From Sinotaia quadrata (lineage: Eukaryota; Mollusca; Gastropoda; Architaenioglossa; Viviparidae), in NCBI GenBank assembly GCA_028829895.1, contig CM054180.1:118773973-118837972 (forward strand): a stretch of DNA of 64,000 nt, in the 5' to 3' direction. Position 1 is the first letter of the stretch; every line of letters begins with the position of its first letter. Made by a program: the position numbers and the translations under genes. Of the stretch, positions 23,481 through 45,800 are shown piece after piece. The notes under the pieces are model-generated. The model searched no databases. It saw only the letters and a list, made by a program, of their open reading frames with translations, and was not told the DNA's origin.

Positions 23481-25280
23481 ATACTCTTTACATGGCGAAA
23501 CGTCAATTTGTAATGACTGTGACGTGTGGCTAAACGCACATAATTACGAACATCACCATTATCAATGAGATGGCCACCTTTCTAAGCACAACATGTTTAT
23601 GTCGTTATTCTAAAGTCAAAGATTAAATGTAATTGCAGTGTTGTTGCCTGATTTAAGTTTTTAGTTATTATTGACTTGATTAGTATCCCCAGATCTTTGC
23701 AGAATGTCAGGGTTGTTTTTCGTTTCACAGTATCATGTTGGAAATTAAAGTAGGCAATATGTATATTTGTATGGATTTGAAAAAGTGTATATTTTATGTT
23801 TTTTTAAACTTGCTAGTGGTTTGGTTTTTAAACTGATCTGATGTCCAGGAAGGTGACAATGCTTTTTTCTTGTGTGCATCCGCGTTGCTCATGTTTGTTT
23901 GTATTGATTTTTAATATTACATTTTATTAGGAAATGTGAACAAATTAATTATAATATGCCCTTTTATGAACTTATTTTAATCGCTTGATTTTCTGCTTGC
24001 TATCATCTTGAATTTATAACGTTTAATATTTGAAATTTTTATCTCAATTAATTCAATTTGCATTAGACTATCCAAAAATATCATGCATTATTTTAATTTG
24101 TTTTTACTTTGTTACATTTATATTATATCAACTAATAAAGTGTGCAAACTTTCTTATTAAGTGAAAAGCAATTCGTTAAGTTTTATTATAAATTCTTACA
24201 ATTTGCTTTGTATGCATTTAATGGCTTTTTCGATAAGGCCAACGTTTTATTTTATTAATTGAATAGAGTGTTATATTTTAGAATTTGCTAATAAGTAAGT
24301 GAATACACTTTCACCCTTTGTTACACAGTTATGGAAGTGTCGAAGAATACAGTATTTGATGAATCATACTGTAGCGCGAAAATGCAAAATAATACATAAT
24401 ATTAATTAAATGTATTTTTCTAAATTTTCTAAAATTTAATTTTTCCTTATGACACAAATTTAGGCTAAATTGTGCCGTGTAAACCCATAAAGCCATTTAG
24501 ACAACCGCCTTTGGTCCAGTCTATGAATGAAAAGAACAAAGCGTTTGAAGTTGTGTAGCAACGGTCTGCATGTCCAGGGTGCCATAGGTGTACTTTAAAG
24601 CAATTAGAGATTTTATAAAACTAAGTACACGATGTAGTTATCATCACCACCGTCATCATCATCATCATCATTGTAAGGATTAAAATCCTAAAGGGGCAAA
24701 TTACTGTTTATGCCTTTTTGAAAGTTTGTAATTTCTTTTCATTATTTTTAATACTCGTTATTATTATAGTTGTCATGGTGCATACAATTCACTGTCGATT
24801 GTCAGTGTGAGGAAGTTTTGTTTAGTTGCGCAGTCAACACCTCTTCAACACCTTGCAAGTAGGGTGGAGAACTGACACTCATTCGATTAGGAAGTTGTTT
24901 GGGGCCTAAAAAGGGATTGTGCAGAGCAAGGGAGTGTCGAATGTACATGGAAAGGGGGGAGGGGGGAGTTTCAAACAGACATTCAATGCCAATATAGGGA
25001 TAGTTGTATTCCAGAGTAGGACAGGCAAAATTGAGGACAGGCAAAATTGAGAACACAAGCCCTGTGGTCAATTTATCACTAGAAATCCTCATTCGTAAGT
25101 GTGCCTATCCAAGGGAGAGGTCGAGATATTAAATCACCATGGCAATTTCCAGAAGACCTGGCATTAAACGGGAAGCAATATGTATACACTGATTGAGTGA
25201 AATAGAAATGTTTTGCGATTTAGAATATTTAGATTTTTTTAATTTCATGTTTTTAATTATTTGTAAGTGTGAACACTAAT
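23480..25280. other. intergenic AT-rich DNA
   Basis: No exon supported. It holds a copy of dispersed family 2 (about 24370-24560), an (ATC)n run near 24645-24672 and a G-run at 24950-24967. A 96-codon minus-strand open frame at 24802-25092 shows no recognisable domain. Confidence 0.5.
24370..24560 (+). repeat. dispersed element family 2, copy 1
   Basis: Resembles 60238-60420, sharing TAATTAAATGTATTTTTCTA, a CTTATGACA block and a block around AGCCATTTAGACAACCGCCT then TTGGTCCAG. Confidence 0.6.
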
Positions 25281-25287
25281 GTATGTA

Positions 25288-25775
25288 TTCTTTTACAGAG
25301 ATGCATTAAGTGGCTTTAGTGAGTATTCTATTTGTAAACATGTCTTTTACAGAGATGCATTAAGTGGCTTTAGTGAGTATTCTATTTGTAAACATGTCTT
25401 TTACAGAGATACATTAAGTGGCTTTAGTGATTATTCAATTTGTAAACGTCTTTTACAGAGATGCATTCAGTGGCTTTAGTGATTATTCAATTTGTAAACA
25501 TGTCTTTTACAGAGATGCATTAAGTGGCTTTAGTGAGTATTCCATTTGTAAACATGTCTTTTACAGAGATGCATTAAGTGGCTTTAGTGAGTATTCAATT
25601 TGTAAACATGTCTTTTACAGAGATGCATTAAGTGGCTTTAGTCAGTATTCCATTTGTAAACTTGTTTTTTACAGAGATGCATTCAGTAGCTTTAGTCAGT
25701 ATTCCATTTGTAAACATGTCCTTTACAGAGATGCATTAAGTGGCTTTAGTCAGTATTCTATTTGTAAACATGCGA
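25288..25775. repeat. 54-bp minisatellite, 9 copies, carrying splice-like signals
   Basis: Unit contains CTTTTACAGAGATGCATTAA and GGCTTTAGTGAGTATTC. The period is a multiple of three, which creates an artificial open frame. Confidence 0.9.
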
Positions 25776-26089
25776 TGATGTAATGTGTAAAGCGCATATT
25801 TTCTAGAGTATATTTTTTCTTTCCTTTGTAAATTGTGAAATTCGAATTAAAATAAAGAAATATGTTATTCTCAATCCGGACAAGAATGAAGTGTTGCAAA
25901 ACGTAAGACAATTGCTTGTGAGTGAAAAGATAAATTGCTGTTTTTATTATTTAGAAATAATTGATACATTTGTGGTCTTTGTAAGATGCTTAGTAGATTT
26001 GTAATTCATAATGTGTATATAATTCTTTGATTTGAGAAGTTAGTAATCTAGCCGGCTAAAACTGATTGATATAATGCGACAATATCATG

Positions 26090-26285
26090 GAATACCAAAA
26101 AGTTGGTATTGATAGTCATATTGAAGTTGTTATTGATATTTAGATAGTTATATTGAAGTTATTATTAATATTTAGATAGTCATATTGAAGTTATTATTGA
26201 TATTTAGATAGTCATGTTGAAGTTGTTATTGATATTTAGATAGTCATATTGAAGTTGTTATTGATGCTTAGTTAGTGATATTGTA
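26090..26285. repeat. about 32-bp minisatellite, 5-6 copies
   Basis: Unit GATATTTAGATAGTCATATT with GAAGTTATTATT. Confidence 0.9.
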
Positions 26286-26499
26286 AGAACCACATTTATA
26301 AATCCTCGCTGCTGCTACATTCGGCGTTCGAACATGATTACGCTAGAGTGGCTAGACTGGAGAATGTACGTTATCTTTCGTCTAGCTGTGTTCATTCAAT
26401 TGTCCAAGGTTCAGAGTCTCATCAGGATTTGGGGCTGTTATGAATATTAATATTGAATATTTAATATTATAATAGGGTTATAAACCCCACAAGTAACTA

Positions 26500-26605
26500 C
26501 CACCACAACTGTCGTCGTCGTTGTCATCACCACCAGCACCATAATCATCATCAGCAGCAGCAGCATCAACAACAACAAGAATCATCAAGCATCATCGTCG
26601 TCGTT
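26500..26605. repeat. trinucleotide-rich (CAN)n tract
   Basis: Mixed GTC, CAC, CAG, CAT and CAA triplets. Confidence 0.75.
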
Positions 26606-26624
26606 CTTGACATCTACTATATAT

Positions 26625-26690
26625 TTCATCTATTTATCTATCTGTCTGTTTCTCTATCTATCTATCTATCTATCTGTCTATCTATCTATG
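26625..26690. repeat. (TATC)n microsatellite
   Basis: Tetranucleotide run. Confidence 0.85.
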
Positions 26691-26834
26691 GCCATGTGTA
26701 ATATTACATCAACAGTTATGCACTCAAAGTTTTCTGGGTCACAGACGTCCATGCAATTAGTGAAGCACATCCACTAGCACACAGACGCACGGGATTTATA
26801 TTCATAAAACTTAAGTGTATATCTACTAATCGAA

Positions 26835-27325
26835 ATACTCTATACAAACAGTGCACAGGTATTAATCTTAATGCTCTAAACAAACAGTGCACAGGTATTA
26901 ATCTTAATGCTCTAAACAAACAGTGCACAGTATTAATCTTAATGCTCTATACAAACAGTGCACAAGTATTAATCTTAATGCTCTATACAAACAGTGCACA
27001 AATATTAATCTTAATGCTCTATACAAACAGTGCACAAATATTAATCGTAATGCTCTATACAAACAGTGCACAGGTATTAATCGTAATGCTCTATACAAAC
27101 AGTGCACAAATATTAATCGTAATGCTCTATACAAACAGTGCACAGATATTAATCTTAATGCTCTATACAAACAGTGCACAAATATTAATCTTAATGCTCT
27201 ATACAAACAGTGCACAAATATTAATCGTAATGCTCTATACAAACAGTGCACAAATATTAATCTTAATGCTCTATACAAACAGTGCACAAATATTAATCGT
27301 AATGCTCTATACAAACAATGCATAA
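26835..27325. repeat. 36-bp minisatellite, about 14 copies
   Basis: Unit TATTAATCTTAATGCTCTAT then ACAAACAGTGCACAAA. Long open frames on both strands here are period artefacts. Confidence 0.95.
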
Positions 27326-27802
27326 CTACACCGTCCTTTAGAACATTCATTTATTTTTTTCTTGTTTGTCTGTAAGTACATGAAGTCAAGTGAAACCACG
27401 TCATGGCGACAGTCAAGTGAACATTAGGGCGTAAATGTGAATGATACCAATGGAACGATTGGTGAACGTTCTCGCCAATCTCGGTCCCAAAAAGTTTGCT
27501 TCCTGGATTAAACACAGTAAATAAACGCTTGTTGTCTCCCTTTGTTGTCAATATTCGACGCCCGTCGTGCAAGCAATCTAATCTTACTGTTCTCTTAAAA
27601 CGCCGAAAAATTTGTGATTTCTCTCACTTTGACTCGTCGCATATTTTCATATTACCATAAGTGTGTCTATATATCTAAAATGCATCTATAGATATAAGTA
27701 CAGATACATATCGAGAGACAGAGACAGAGAAAAAAAAGCTCTACGTAGAACAATGACGTAGTAGTTCAATAAGAATAGATTGCTCTATATTTTCCTTGGT
27801 AG

Positions 27803-27911
27803 ATCTGGTGGAACTGTGAGTTATGTACACCAATTAATGGAGCAGTTGTAGTGGATTCAATGGACGAGAAAAGCAGAGACGGGCATGATGTGCTACAACG
27901 GTGCAAACTTG
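27803..27911 (+). CDS. candidate upstream exon of the LDLR-like gene
   Basis: Acceptor TATTTTCCTTGGTAG and donor CTTG/GTAGTA enclose 109 nt open in one frame. The peptide starts IWWNCELCTPINGAVVV and ends with RCKL. Splicing to 30057 keeps the frame and yields CKL-D-MDIDF, which resembles the usual join between an EGF module and a YWTD propeller in LDLR-type proteins. No complete EGF or sushi consensus is visible, so this is a weak candidate. Confidence 0.3.
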
Positions 27912-27931
27912 GTAGTAGTGCATTTCCTGTT

Positions 27932-28092
27932 TGTCAAGTTTATTTCCTGTCTGTCAAGTTTATTTACTGTCTGTCAAGTTTATTTACTGTCTGTCAAGTT
28001 TATTTACTGTCTGTCAAGTTTATTTACTGTCTGTCAAGTTTATTTACTGTCTGTCAAGTTTATTTCCTGTCTGTCAAGTTTATTTACTGTTT
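27932..28092. repeat. 21-bp minisatellite, about 8 copies
   Basis: Unit CTGTCTGTCAAGTTTATTTA(C); starts 20 bp after candidate exon 27803-27911. Confidence 0.95.
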
Positions 28093-28674
28093 GACACTTT
28101 GAAAAGTGTGGTAGTATGCTTATGGTATGCCTCATTATGGTATGGCACAATTTACACGTATATTTATTTCGCATTTACGTTTTGTTCGCTTACTTAAAGA
28201 TTAATTAATTTATTGAGTGGTTGGCAGACTGGTTGTAGGTAACTGATTGCTTCATGTCAGGTTTGATTTTCTTATTTTCTCCAGTAAAATGTGTTTATGA
28301 TATGTATATCACGGATTTATGTCAAATGAGAGAAATGTAGAACAAATGATAAACAACAAGCACTTAATTTGCTTGTAAACAACTATCCATTATTGCTATA
28401 TTACCGTAAAGCATTACTTACGTATTGCCTTTGTTTATGTCTGTACAGGATATACATATAAAATCAGATAATTAATTATGCTATTTTATTTTGCAACACA
28501 TAAAATTTCAGCGAATGAAATGACCAAATGATTAACTTTAAAATAAAAGAGCATGTATTTTGTGAATTTGCGATATTCTGCCCATTATACTCAAATGAAA
28601 GTGCTGTCGATTTTTAGGCCCATTACAGCTGCCTTCAGTGTCAATACTGGACAACAACACAGTACAACGAGTGT

Positions 28675-28915
28675 TACACACACACGCACGCACGCACGCA
28701 ACGAGTGATGGAAGAGCTAACGCGACACGCACGCAACGAGGGATGGGAGAGCTAACCCGATACGCTCGAAACGAGTGATACGAGAGCTAACGCGACACAC
28801 GCAACGAGTGATGGGAGAGCTAACGCGACACACGCAACGAGTGATGGGAGAGCTAACGCGACACGCACACGCGAGTGATGGGAGAGCTAACGCGACACGC
28901 ACGCAACAGTTAGGA
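28675..28915. repeat. about 35-bp GC-richer minisatellite, 6 copies
   Basis: Unit around AACGAGTGATGGGAGAGCTA followed by ACGCGACACACGC; CpG-rich compared with its surroundings. Confidence 0.9.
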
Positions 28916-28919
28916 CTCA

Positions 28920-30056
28920 ATCAGGAAAGTATACTGTATTAGTCTGTTGTCTAAAGACATGTCTAGGTATGTGTCCGTTCGCTTGCGTTCGTTATTTGTT
29001 ATTTCTGCTTGTGCTCACTTATATCGAAATGTATGCTTCTTTTTGTTGTTGTGTGTGACCTGATCAAATTAGTTGTGACTTGATTGTGAGATCCTTGACC
29101 TTTTGGGTCACCGAAACTAAACTAGAAAAGGGAAACCGTAGTTACGAAAGAGCAAAGCATCGCGACTATACAATTAATCAATGGACGTGTTTTTGCCGTT
29201 AATCGGGCTCATCGTTTTCCAATCACCAAGCAGCTGACGTAATTTTAAATATAGTTTTACAAAAATAGAAACATTTGTGCTGTTATATTTTTGAAACTTA
29301 ATAAAATATTTATTACCAAATTATTTCCTTGAAGTAGTAATTGTGTGAAGAAGCGAATGGATGCCTGAGTAAATATCTAATGACACAAGTGGGGGCTTCG
29401 CTTTGTTTTGTTTTTTTGGTATTTACTGAGTAAATTATCTAATGAAACAAATAGAGGCTTTGCTATTTTTCGGTATTTACTGAGGCGATTATGTTTCGGT
29501 ATTTACTGAGGCGATGGACGGTGAAGAAAGACTGTGTAATATTTCTACGTGTGAACAGGGAATAATGCATATGTGTGTGTGCGTGTTTGCGCGTGTGTAT
29601 ATTTTTCTGAGAATAAACAAACCGCATTATTAATTCAAGGGACGGGGGCCATTATATATTCGCAAAGTTGAATATCTTACAGTTTGTATTAACGGTGATT
29701 GTACAAATATTTGCACATGCAATCTGTACTCTTAATTTCAATGAAAATTGGTAAAAGACACTTTTCAAGAAATGTTTGAAATTTATTTGTAATAGTGTGC
29801 AAAAATGCAATAAATTTACTTTTGCCTAATAGTCAGTCAGTCATGTAGGGGGCGCTTCCAGCTTCCGGCGCTTTCGCGCTGAGTTTTGCCAAATATTTGC
29901 GTGATAAGAGTTTTCTAAAATGTAGCCTGTGTAGAGTTACGGGTGGTCTTCTTTTGCCTAAGGATGAAAATAATTTTGGTTTTAAATAAGTATTGCCTTC
30001 TTTTCGAAAAAGTTTATCTTTACTGTGTCAGTTTCTTTGATATATTTATTTTCAAG
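28920..30056. other. non-coding stretch upstream of the propeller exons
   Basis: No exon recognised. Short direct repeats (TTTCGGTATTTACTGAGGCGAT twice near 29470-29515) and a GC-rich patch GGGGGCGCTTCCAGCTTCCG near 29850-29880 are visible. Confidence 0.4.
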
Positions 30057-39338
<9,282 letters not shown>

Positions 39339-39400
39339 TACGATACTCTTATGCAGAGGGACGGCTTAATGAAATGTCTACCATATTAAATGTAATTAAC

Positions 39401-39406
39401 AATAAA
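39401..39406 (+). terminator. polyadenylation signal AATAAA of the LDLR-like gene
   Basis: AATAAA lies 62 bp after the plus-strand TAG, before the convergent gene's last exon begins. It supports gene termination here. Confidence 0.5.
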
Positions 39407-39606
39407 TTAATGAATATATTTTTTCAATTTGCTGCTGCGTGAAACAAGGATACGTTATTGTAGAAACGAAAACTGTTAGAAAGAAGCCACCATATTACCT
39501 CTCATGTTTCTATTGAATTTTGGGGTTTCCATACTACAAGACGCACACCAATACATTACTGAATGTTGTCAGAGATAATATCGGACATTATCCAGTGACA
39601 ATGTAG

Positions 39607-39612
39607 TTTATT
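39607..39612 (-). terminator. candidate polyadenylation signal of the TRIM-NHR gene
   Basis: Minus-strand AATAAA lies about 230 bp beyond the minus-strand stop at 39840, a normal 3' UTR length. Confidence 0.4.
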
Positions 39613-39839
39613 ATATTGCAAACAGAAATGAAATCATACTTTAGACACTATGCAAAAAATAAAAAGAAAGAGAAACGCATTCCAATATGTCCATTTCATC
39701 TGAACATTAGCGTAACAGCAAATACTATAGAAATGTGGGTCAGCCATGACTCAGCTGTTACACGTTTCATTTATACAATATGACCATTAGTTATTTCTTC
39801 TGCTTCTCCGGTTGTTCTGGTTTCTAAGAAATCTCATTA

Positions 39840-39875
39840 CTACTCTCGACGGTGGATTTTTGGAAGAGCTGTTAT
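39840..39875 (-). CDS. TRIM-NHR gene: exon 6 (terminal)
   Basis: The best downstream acceptor in phase 0 (GATATTTCTATTTTCAG) leads to ITALPKIHRRE and TAG. The isoleucine/leucine start suits the final NHR strand. This exon is short, so the assignment depends on splice-site quality and on the nearby polyadenylation signal. Confidence 0.6.
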   Translation of the reverse strand: MTALPKIHRRE

Positions 39876-42800
39876 CTGAAAATAGAAATATCAGGCAATA
39901 TATACATTAGTGTACTAATGACCGTAGCTTTGTGTTAAGGTATTCGTTAAGTGTGACGTTTCGTTTAATAGTGTGCTAAACATTTGGACGAATTCACCCA
40001 CTGAACGATTCATAAGGAATTTGGAAGACGTTTGCACGCACTGTGAGTATTCACATTCTATGACCCGCAATCTACAATGACGTCATTGTTATAGTCTCGT
40101 ACTGACTCTGTACGATTATGTTAATCATGGAAAAATGCGTATGTTACTTGTACTTCAAGTAAAGTGATATTTTTTCATATCACGATTTTCATATCCATTT
40201 CAATATTTACTAGTTCAAAATACCTTTATTACATATTTTCACAATAATCCTAAGTAATTATAAACGGTTCTTTCTCCACTCCCCATTTACTAATTTTCGC
40301 AAATTTGTCTTTTCACTAATATCTTTAGTAGTGACCTTGACAAAACGAAGACGTTTAGTCTAAACTAGAATGCAATCCAATTAATGACTTTTACGTTTAG
40401 TTTAAACTAGAATGCAATCCAATTAATGACTTTTACGTTTAGTTTAAACTAGAATGCAATCCAATTAATGACTTTTACGTTCAGTTTAAACTAGAATGCA
40501 ATCCAATTAATGACTTTTACGTTTAGTCTAAACTAGAATGCAATTCAATTAATGACTTTTACGTTTAGTCTAAACTAGAATGCAATTCAATTAATGACTT
40601 TTCTACTATACTGCAATAACTGTTTATTGTGTTTCAAATTATAAAGTATTTGAAACTTCGGAAAAAGAATCACTTCAGAATTGTTAGCATTTAACAATAA
40701 TCTACACTTCACGTAAATTAAGGCAATCAATTTTGTCTCAAGTAAACCATTTTAAACATTGCGGAAAATGTGATCCACACAGTACTTTAAATTTCATTTG
40801 TGCGTTTATTTGTATATTACTATTATCTAATCTTCTCGTGTACATATCTGTATTTTTCTTCCTTCTAATTTACTTGTGTGTACGTTTGTATATTTCTGCT
40901 ATCTAATTTACCTGTGTATAGCTGCATACTTTTATTTATCTAAATGTTTATTTCTGCTATCTAATTTACCTGTGTGTACAGCTGCATACTTTTATTTATC
41001 TAAATGTTTATTTCTGCTATCTAATTTACCTGTGTGTACAGCTGCATACTTTTATTTATCTAAATGTTTATTTCTGCTATCTAAAAAATTTACCTGTGTG
41101 TATAGCCGCATGCTTTAATTTATCTAAATTTCTGTTTATTTCTGTTATCTAATTTACTTCGATATATCTCTGTATTTCTTTTATCTAATTTAGGCTTTAA
41201 AAAGTATGGTCTTTTCTCATTTAAAATTTACGTTAGCATAAGTCATCTGTATTAACCGTAAAATGAAATTTGTCGTGTTGTCTTCATCTTCAACTCACTC
41301 TGAACGGACAAAACCGACATTACCAAAGCGTTTTTATAATGGAGTGAAAACATAAATTCATGTTCGGAAGCGCACACAGGATCACATCTACAGGTCTGAT
41401 TGTTACCGGGGTATTTCCAGTTGACTTCGATTTCGTACAGACTGTCGGGAAGGTGGGTGCTTGGGTAGGTGTCAGTTACGTCAGCCTAAGCTACTAGCGA
41501 CTCTTTCAGCGCTAAAATGATGACGTCACGACGAGTCTAAACGAAACCTTAAATAACTCCCTTGCGAACTGCACAAATCCCACCCGCCATGACACTATGC
41601 TGCAAGCGGGTGTATAATTTGATATAGGGCAAAGAGGCTGTCCATCTGTCCCGCAGTATTTATATTTATAAAAGTATTATATCTTATTATATCTAATTTC
41701 TGTGATTTATTAGACTCAAATGAAAGCTTTTCTTAATTTATATGACTAATAGTAGAAATGGGATAGTCATTTATTTTGGTAGCTTACCAAATCAAGCATT
41801 GTACATATTTGAAAAGTGTAGAAAACCAGATACAAAAGCGCAGGAATATTAGTTATAATTTAAAAATGTGCATTCGTATCTTCTTAATCATAATTGGGTG
41901 TTTGTTTCTTTATATGATCTTACATATATTATGTGTAGACTTAAGTACATTATGTGTGTGCGTGCGTGCGTGCGTGCGTGTGTGTGTGTGTATGTGTGTG
42001 TGTGTTTTGTGCGCGCGCGCAAAGAGATCTTGATCATTCTCAAGTGGGCTCTCAAGACATATATTTTTCATCAGCAAGAATAGCTCTGCCTTCTCTGTAT
42101 ACAACTGTACATTTACAAATCTAGTCTATTTTAGATTCTCTTATAAATAGCTCTGCCTTCTCTGTATACAACTGTACATTTACAAATCTAGTCTATTTTA
42201 GATTCTCTTATAAATAGCTCTGCCTTCTCTGTATACAACTGTACATTTACAAATCTAGTCTATTTTAGATTCTCTTATAAATAGCTCTGCCTTCTCTGTA
42301 TACAACTGTACATTTACAAATCTAGTCTATTTTAGATTCTCTTATAAATAGCTCTGCCTTCTCTGTATACAACTGTACATTTACAAATCTAGTCTATTTT
42401 AGATTCTCTTATAAATAGCTCTGCCTTCTCTGTATACAACTGTACATTTACAAATCTAGTCTATTTTAGATTCTCTTATAAATACGTTTGTCATATGTTG
42501 TCGCTTTGACTGTCGATTTATTTGTAGGTCATATTTATTTAATATTGTATTGTGTTTACGTAGTTTATGTGAAATCTTGTACATTTATAACCTCTGTAGA
42601 ATTAAGAAATTTATTGCACGTGTTTTCATTACCATTTTGTTTCCATGAATACTTTTGCTTCTCATGTGAACAATAAGGAAATGTATAGTTTACTATTTTC
42701 TCTGTTTTATACGTCATAGCACAATGTCGCAATGATATCATGTGAATTGTGTGCAACACTATTAATTCAATCTAACACGATTTACCTGTCTAAACTTGTA

Positions 42801-45800
42801 CCCTACATCAAAGACGGCCCAACATTTATCGGCCTTCACTAGTCCCGCTACACCTTGATCAATTCCATCGATGTACAGGTGGACATGTTTAGCAGAGTCT
42901 AGAAGGACCCCAATGTAACTGTCATCGTCAATAATTTTTAGACCAAGGCCGCATTTATTATCCACCTGAAATACAAAAACACCTTCATTTGTGTTCAATC
43001 AATATTAGTTTATGTTTTAAAAGTATAAAACTATAGAAATAGGAAGTCATTAATTGTTCATAGAAACCATCTTCAAACCAATTGTTATAGAATTAAGGAA
43101 CAAGTGGATTTAGCCAACTCATCATATATTTTAAATTAAAATATAAATTATAACTACACTGCCGGAAAGTGGAATTATGAAATGGCAAAATACTGAAATT
43201 GTCGTTTAGTTCCTTTATTAAAGTAACCATTTAGGGGTGTAGGTATCCCATAATGAACGGCTACGTTGTGTTGCTAAAGATGTCGGTGGGGATTTTTGCC
43301 GGTGGGGTGGCGTCAGTGAATGCAACAAGACAGTAACCAGAGTTGTCATAAATACTAAACAAACGTGAAGCGATGATAGAAAAGGCGTACAATTAAATAT
43401 GGGGCTATAAAAAATATAATATTAATTACGTAATTCATAATACCTCTTTATTTGCCAAATTCTGAATACTTTATGTTTTGACCTTTATGGACAAAACATA
43501 TGAGATGAAATATAGATGACATTTTCATCACGCAATTAAAAATAATTATTTAAAGAGAAAGAAAGCAGATTGAAAAGAGTGAGAGCGAAAAATACCAACC
43601 AACCACCCAAAAAGACACACACAAAAAAACACAAACAACAGAATACTCTAATAGAAAAAATAACGAATAAGGGAATGAATTAATAAAGAAAGGGGGAAAT
43701 GCAAGGGAAGGAAGGAAGGAAGGAGAACAAGCAAAAGCGTAGAAAGACAAAAAGAAGAGAGACAATCATGAATTGGTGTATGAGTTCACACGTGCGTGAG
43801 TGTGAGTGTGAGTGTGTGTGTGCTACTGTGAGTGTCTGTGTGCGCGATAGAGAGATAGCAAGAGAGAAAGAAGAAAATGGAGTAAAGAGAGAGGAAGAGA
43901 GAAGCAGAAATGACAGAGAAAGAAAGGCAGAGATATTATTATGCAAATAAGAGTGTAAATAAATTGTAAGGTGAAAAAAATTAATAACCCCAAAGAAAAA
44001 CGGTTGGAGAATTAAGTAAATGATTAATATCTTAGGCGTGAATTTTTTTTATTCACTAGCTATATATTAGATGAATATTATCATGAACTTCTCTAAGCAT
44101 GTAATAATTTGAACTAAAATGCATTAATATATTTCACATACCACCTCTCCAGAGACGAACACGTGTTTTTCACTGATTAATATAGAACTGGGAAGTTTGG
44201 CTGCAGTTTTAGGGAGAGATGTTAGTTTTTCAGGCTCCACACAGGTTATGCCGACCATCCCATAACCTCCAGCTACTACATCTACTCGGACCTGCACACA
44301 ACGCAATATTTTGTACCCTTATCTATTGTTACCAGTAAACAACGCAATATTTTGTACCCTTATCTATTGTTACCTGTAAACAACGCAATATTGTGTACCC
44401 TTATCTATTGTTACCTGTAAACAACGCAATATTTTGTACCCTTATCTATTGTTACCTGTAAACAACGCAATATTTTGTACCCTCATCAATTGTTACCTGT
44501 AAACAACTAAATATTTTGTACCCTCATCAATTGTTACCTGTAAACAACGCAATATTTTGTACCCTCATCAATTGTTACCTGTAAACAACGCAATATTTTG
44601 TACCCTCATCAATTGTTACCAGTAAACAACGCAATATTTTGTACCCTCATCAATTGTTACCAGTAAACAACGCAATATTTTGTATCTTCTTTTACCCGTA
44701 CCCGCAATCAACGCACGGTATTATATCATCTTCTACTCGTATAGTCAATGCAACATTTTGTACACTCATCTATTCCTATAGACAACGCAACATTTTGTAC
44801 ACTCATCTATTCCTATAGACAACGCAACATTTTGTACACTCATCTACTCGTATAGTCAACGCAACATTTTTACACTCATCTACTCGTATAGACAACGCAA
44901 CATTTTGTACACTCGTCTACTCGTATAGACAACGCAACATTTTGTACACTCGTCTACTCGTATAGACAACGCAACATTTTGTACACTCATCTACTCGTAT
45001 AGACAACGCAACATTTTGTACACACATCTACTCGTTATTGCAAACAACAAATTATATCTTGCCCTTATCTTCTTTTACAATGCTACAAGAACTTTCTCAA
45101 TGGAAATATTCCTTGTAAACTGTATTCCTTAGGGCGTACTAAAAAAAGGAAATGAAAAATAAATGACGGGTTTAATTCTTTTTGTTTCCTTTTGCTGTCT
45201 GGAGTGGTCAGTTCTCTGTGATAACCTGTTGCACATGTAAATATAATCCTCCGAATCGTATCAGCCTTATTTCGAAATTTGACGAAACATTCGTCGTAAA
45301 GTTTGTTATCAATGTCTAGGATAATCAACTTTGTACTCTCACCCGCGAGAGAAAAATCTTGCACGGGAGTTTCAGAATAGCACGATAACATAGGAATTTG
45401 CTCCTTAGGATTTTGCTTTACATATAATGGGTTTTTCTTTACGCAATGCGTTATTATGGCGCTTGTATTGATAATCGTTAGTTATAGAATAAATCTCGCA
45501 TTATTTTTTATTAAACTACTTTTCATGAAGGAACAACACTGCTAATCGCATTACAACACCGACATCTGCTATAACTACGGAAAGTGGTGTTAATACTTTT
45601 CTTGCTACAGCAACTACCAAACTACAGTTATGACTCTTATTATTATTACTATTGTTACGACTACTGCTACTATCTCTATTACACTTTTAGCTACACATTT
45701 GAATTGCTGATTGAGTGGGTTTTCCTTAATGAGTATTCCTCATTATTAAAGCATTGTCTTTGCTCTTACATTTTTTCTTCCCCTTTTCCCACATATTCTG

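Noticed and set aside
25279..25783. Repeat protein with SICKHVFYRDALSGFS units
   Set aside because: 54-bp minisatellite translation. Interesting for splice-like signals but not credible as a protein.
26904..27375. 150-residue open frames on both strands with CLYRALRLIFVH or NALYKQCTNIN repeats
   Set aside because: They arise from the 36-bp minisatellite, whose period is a multiple of three. No splice context or start exon is seen.
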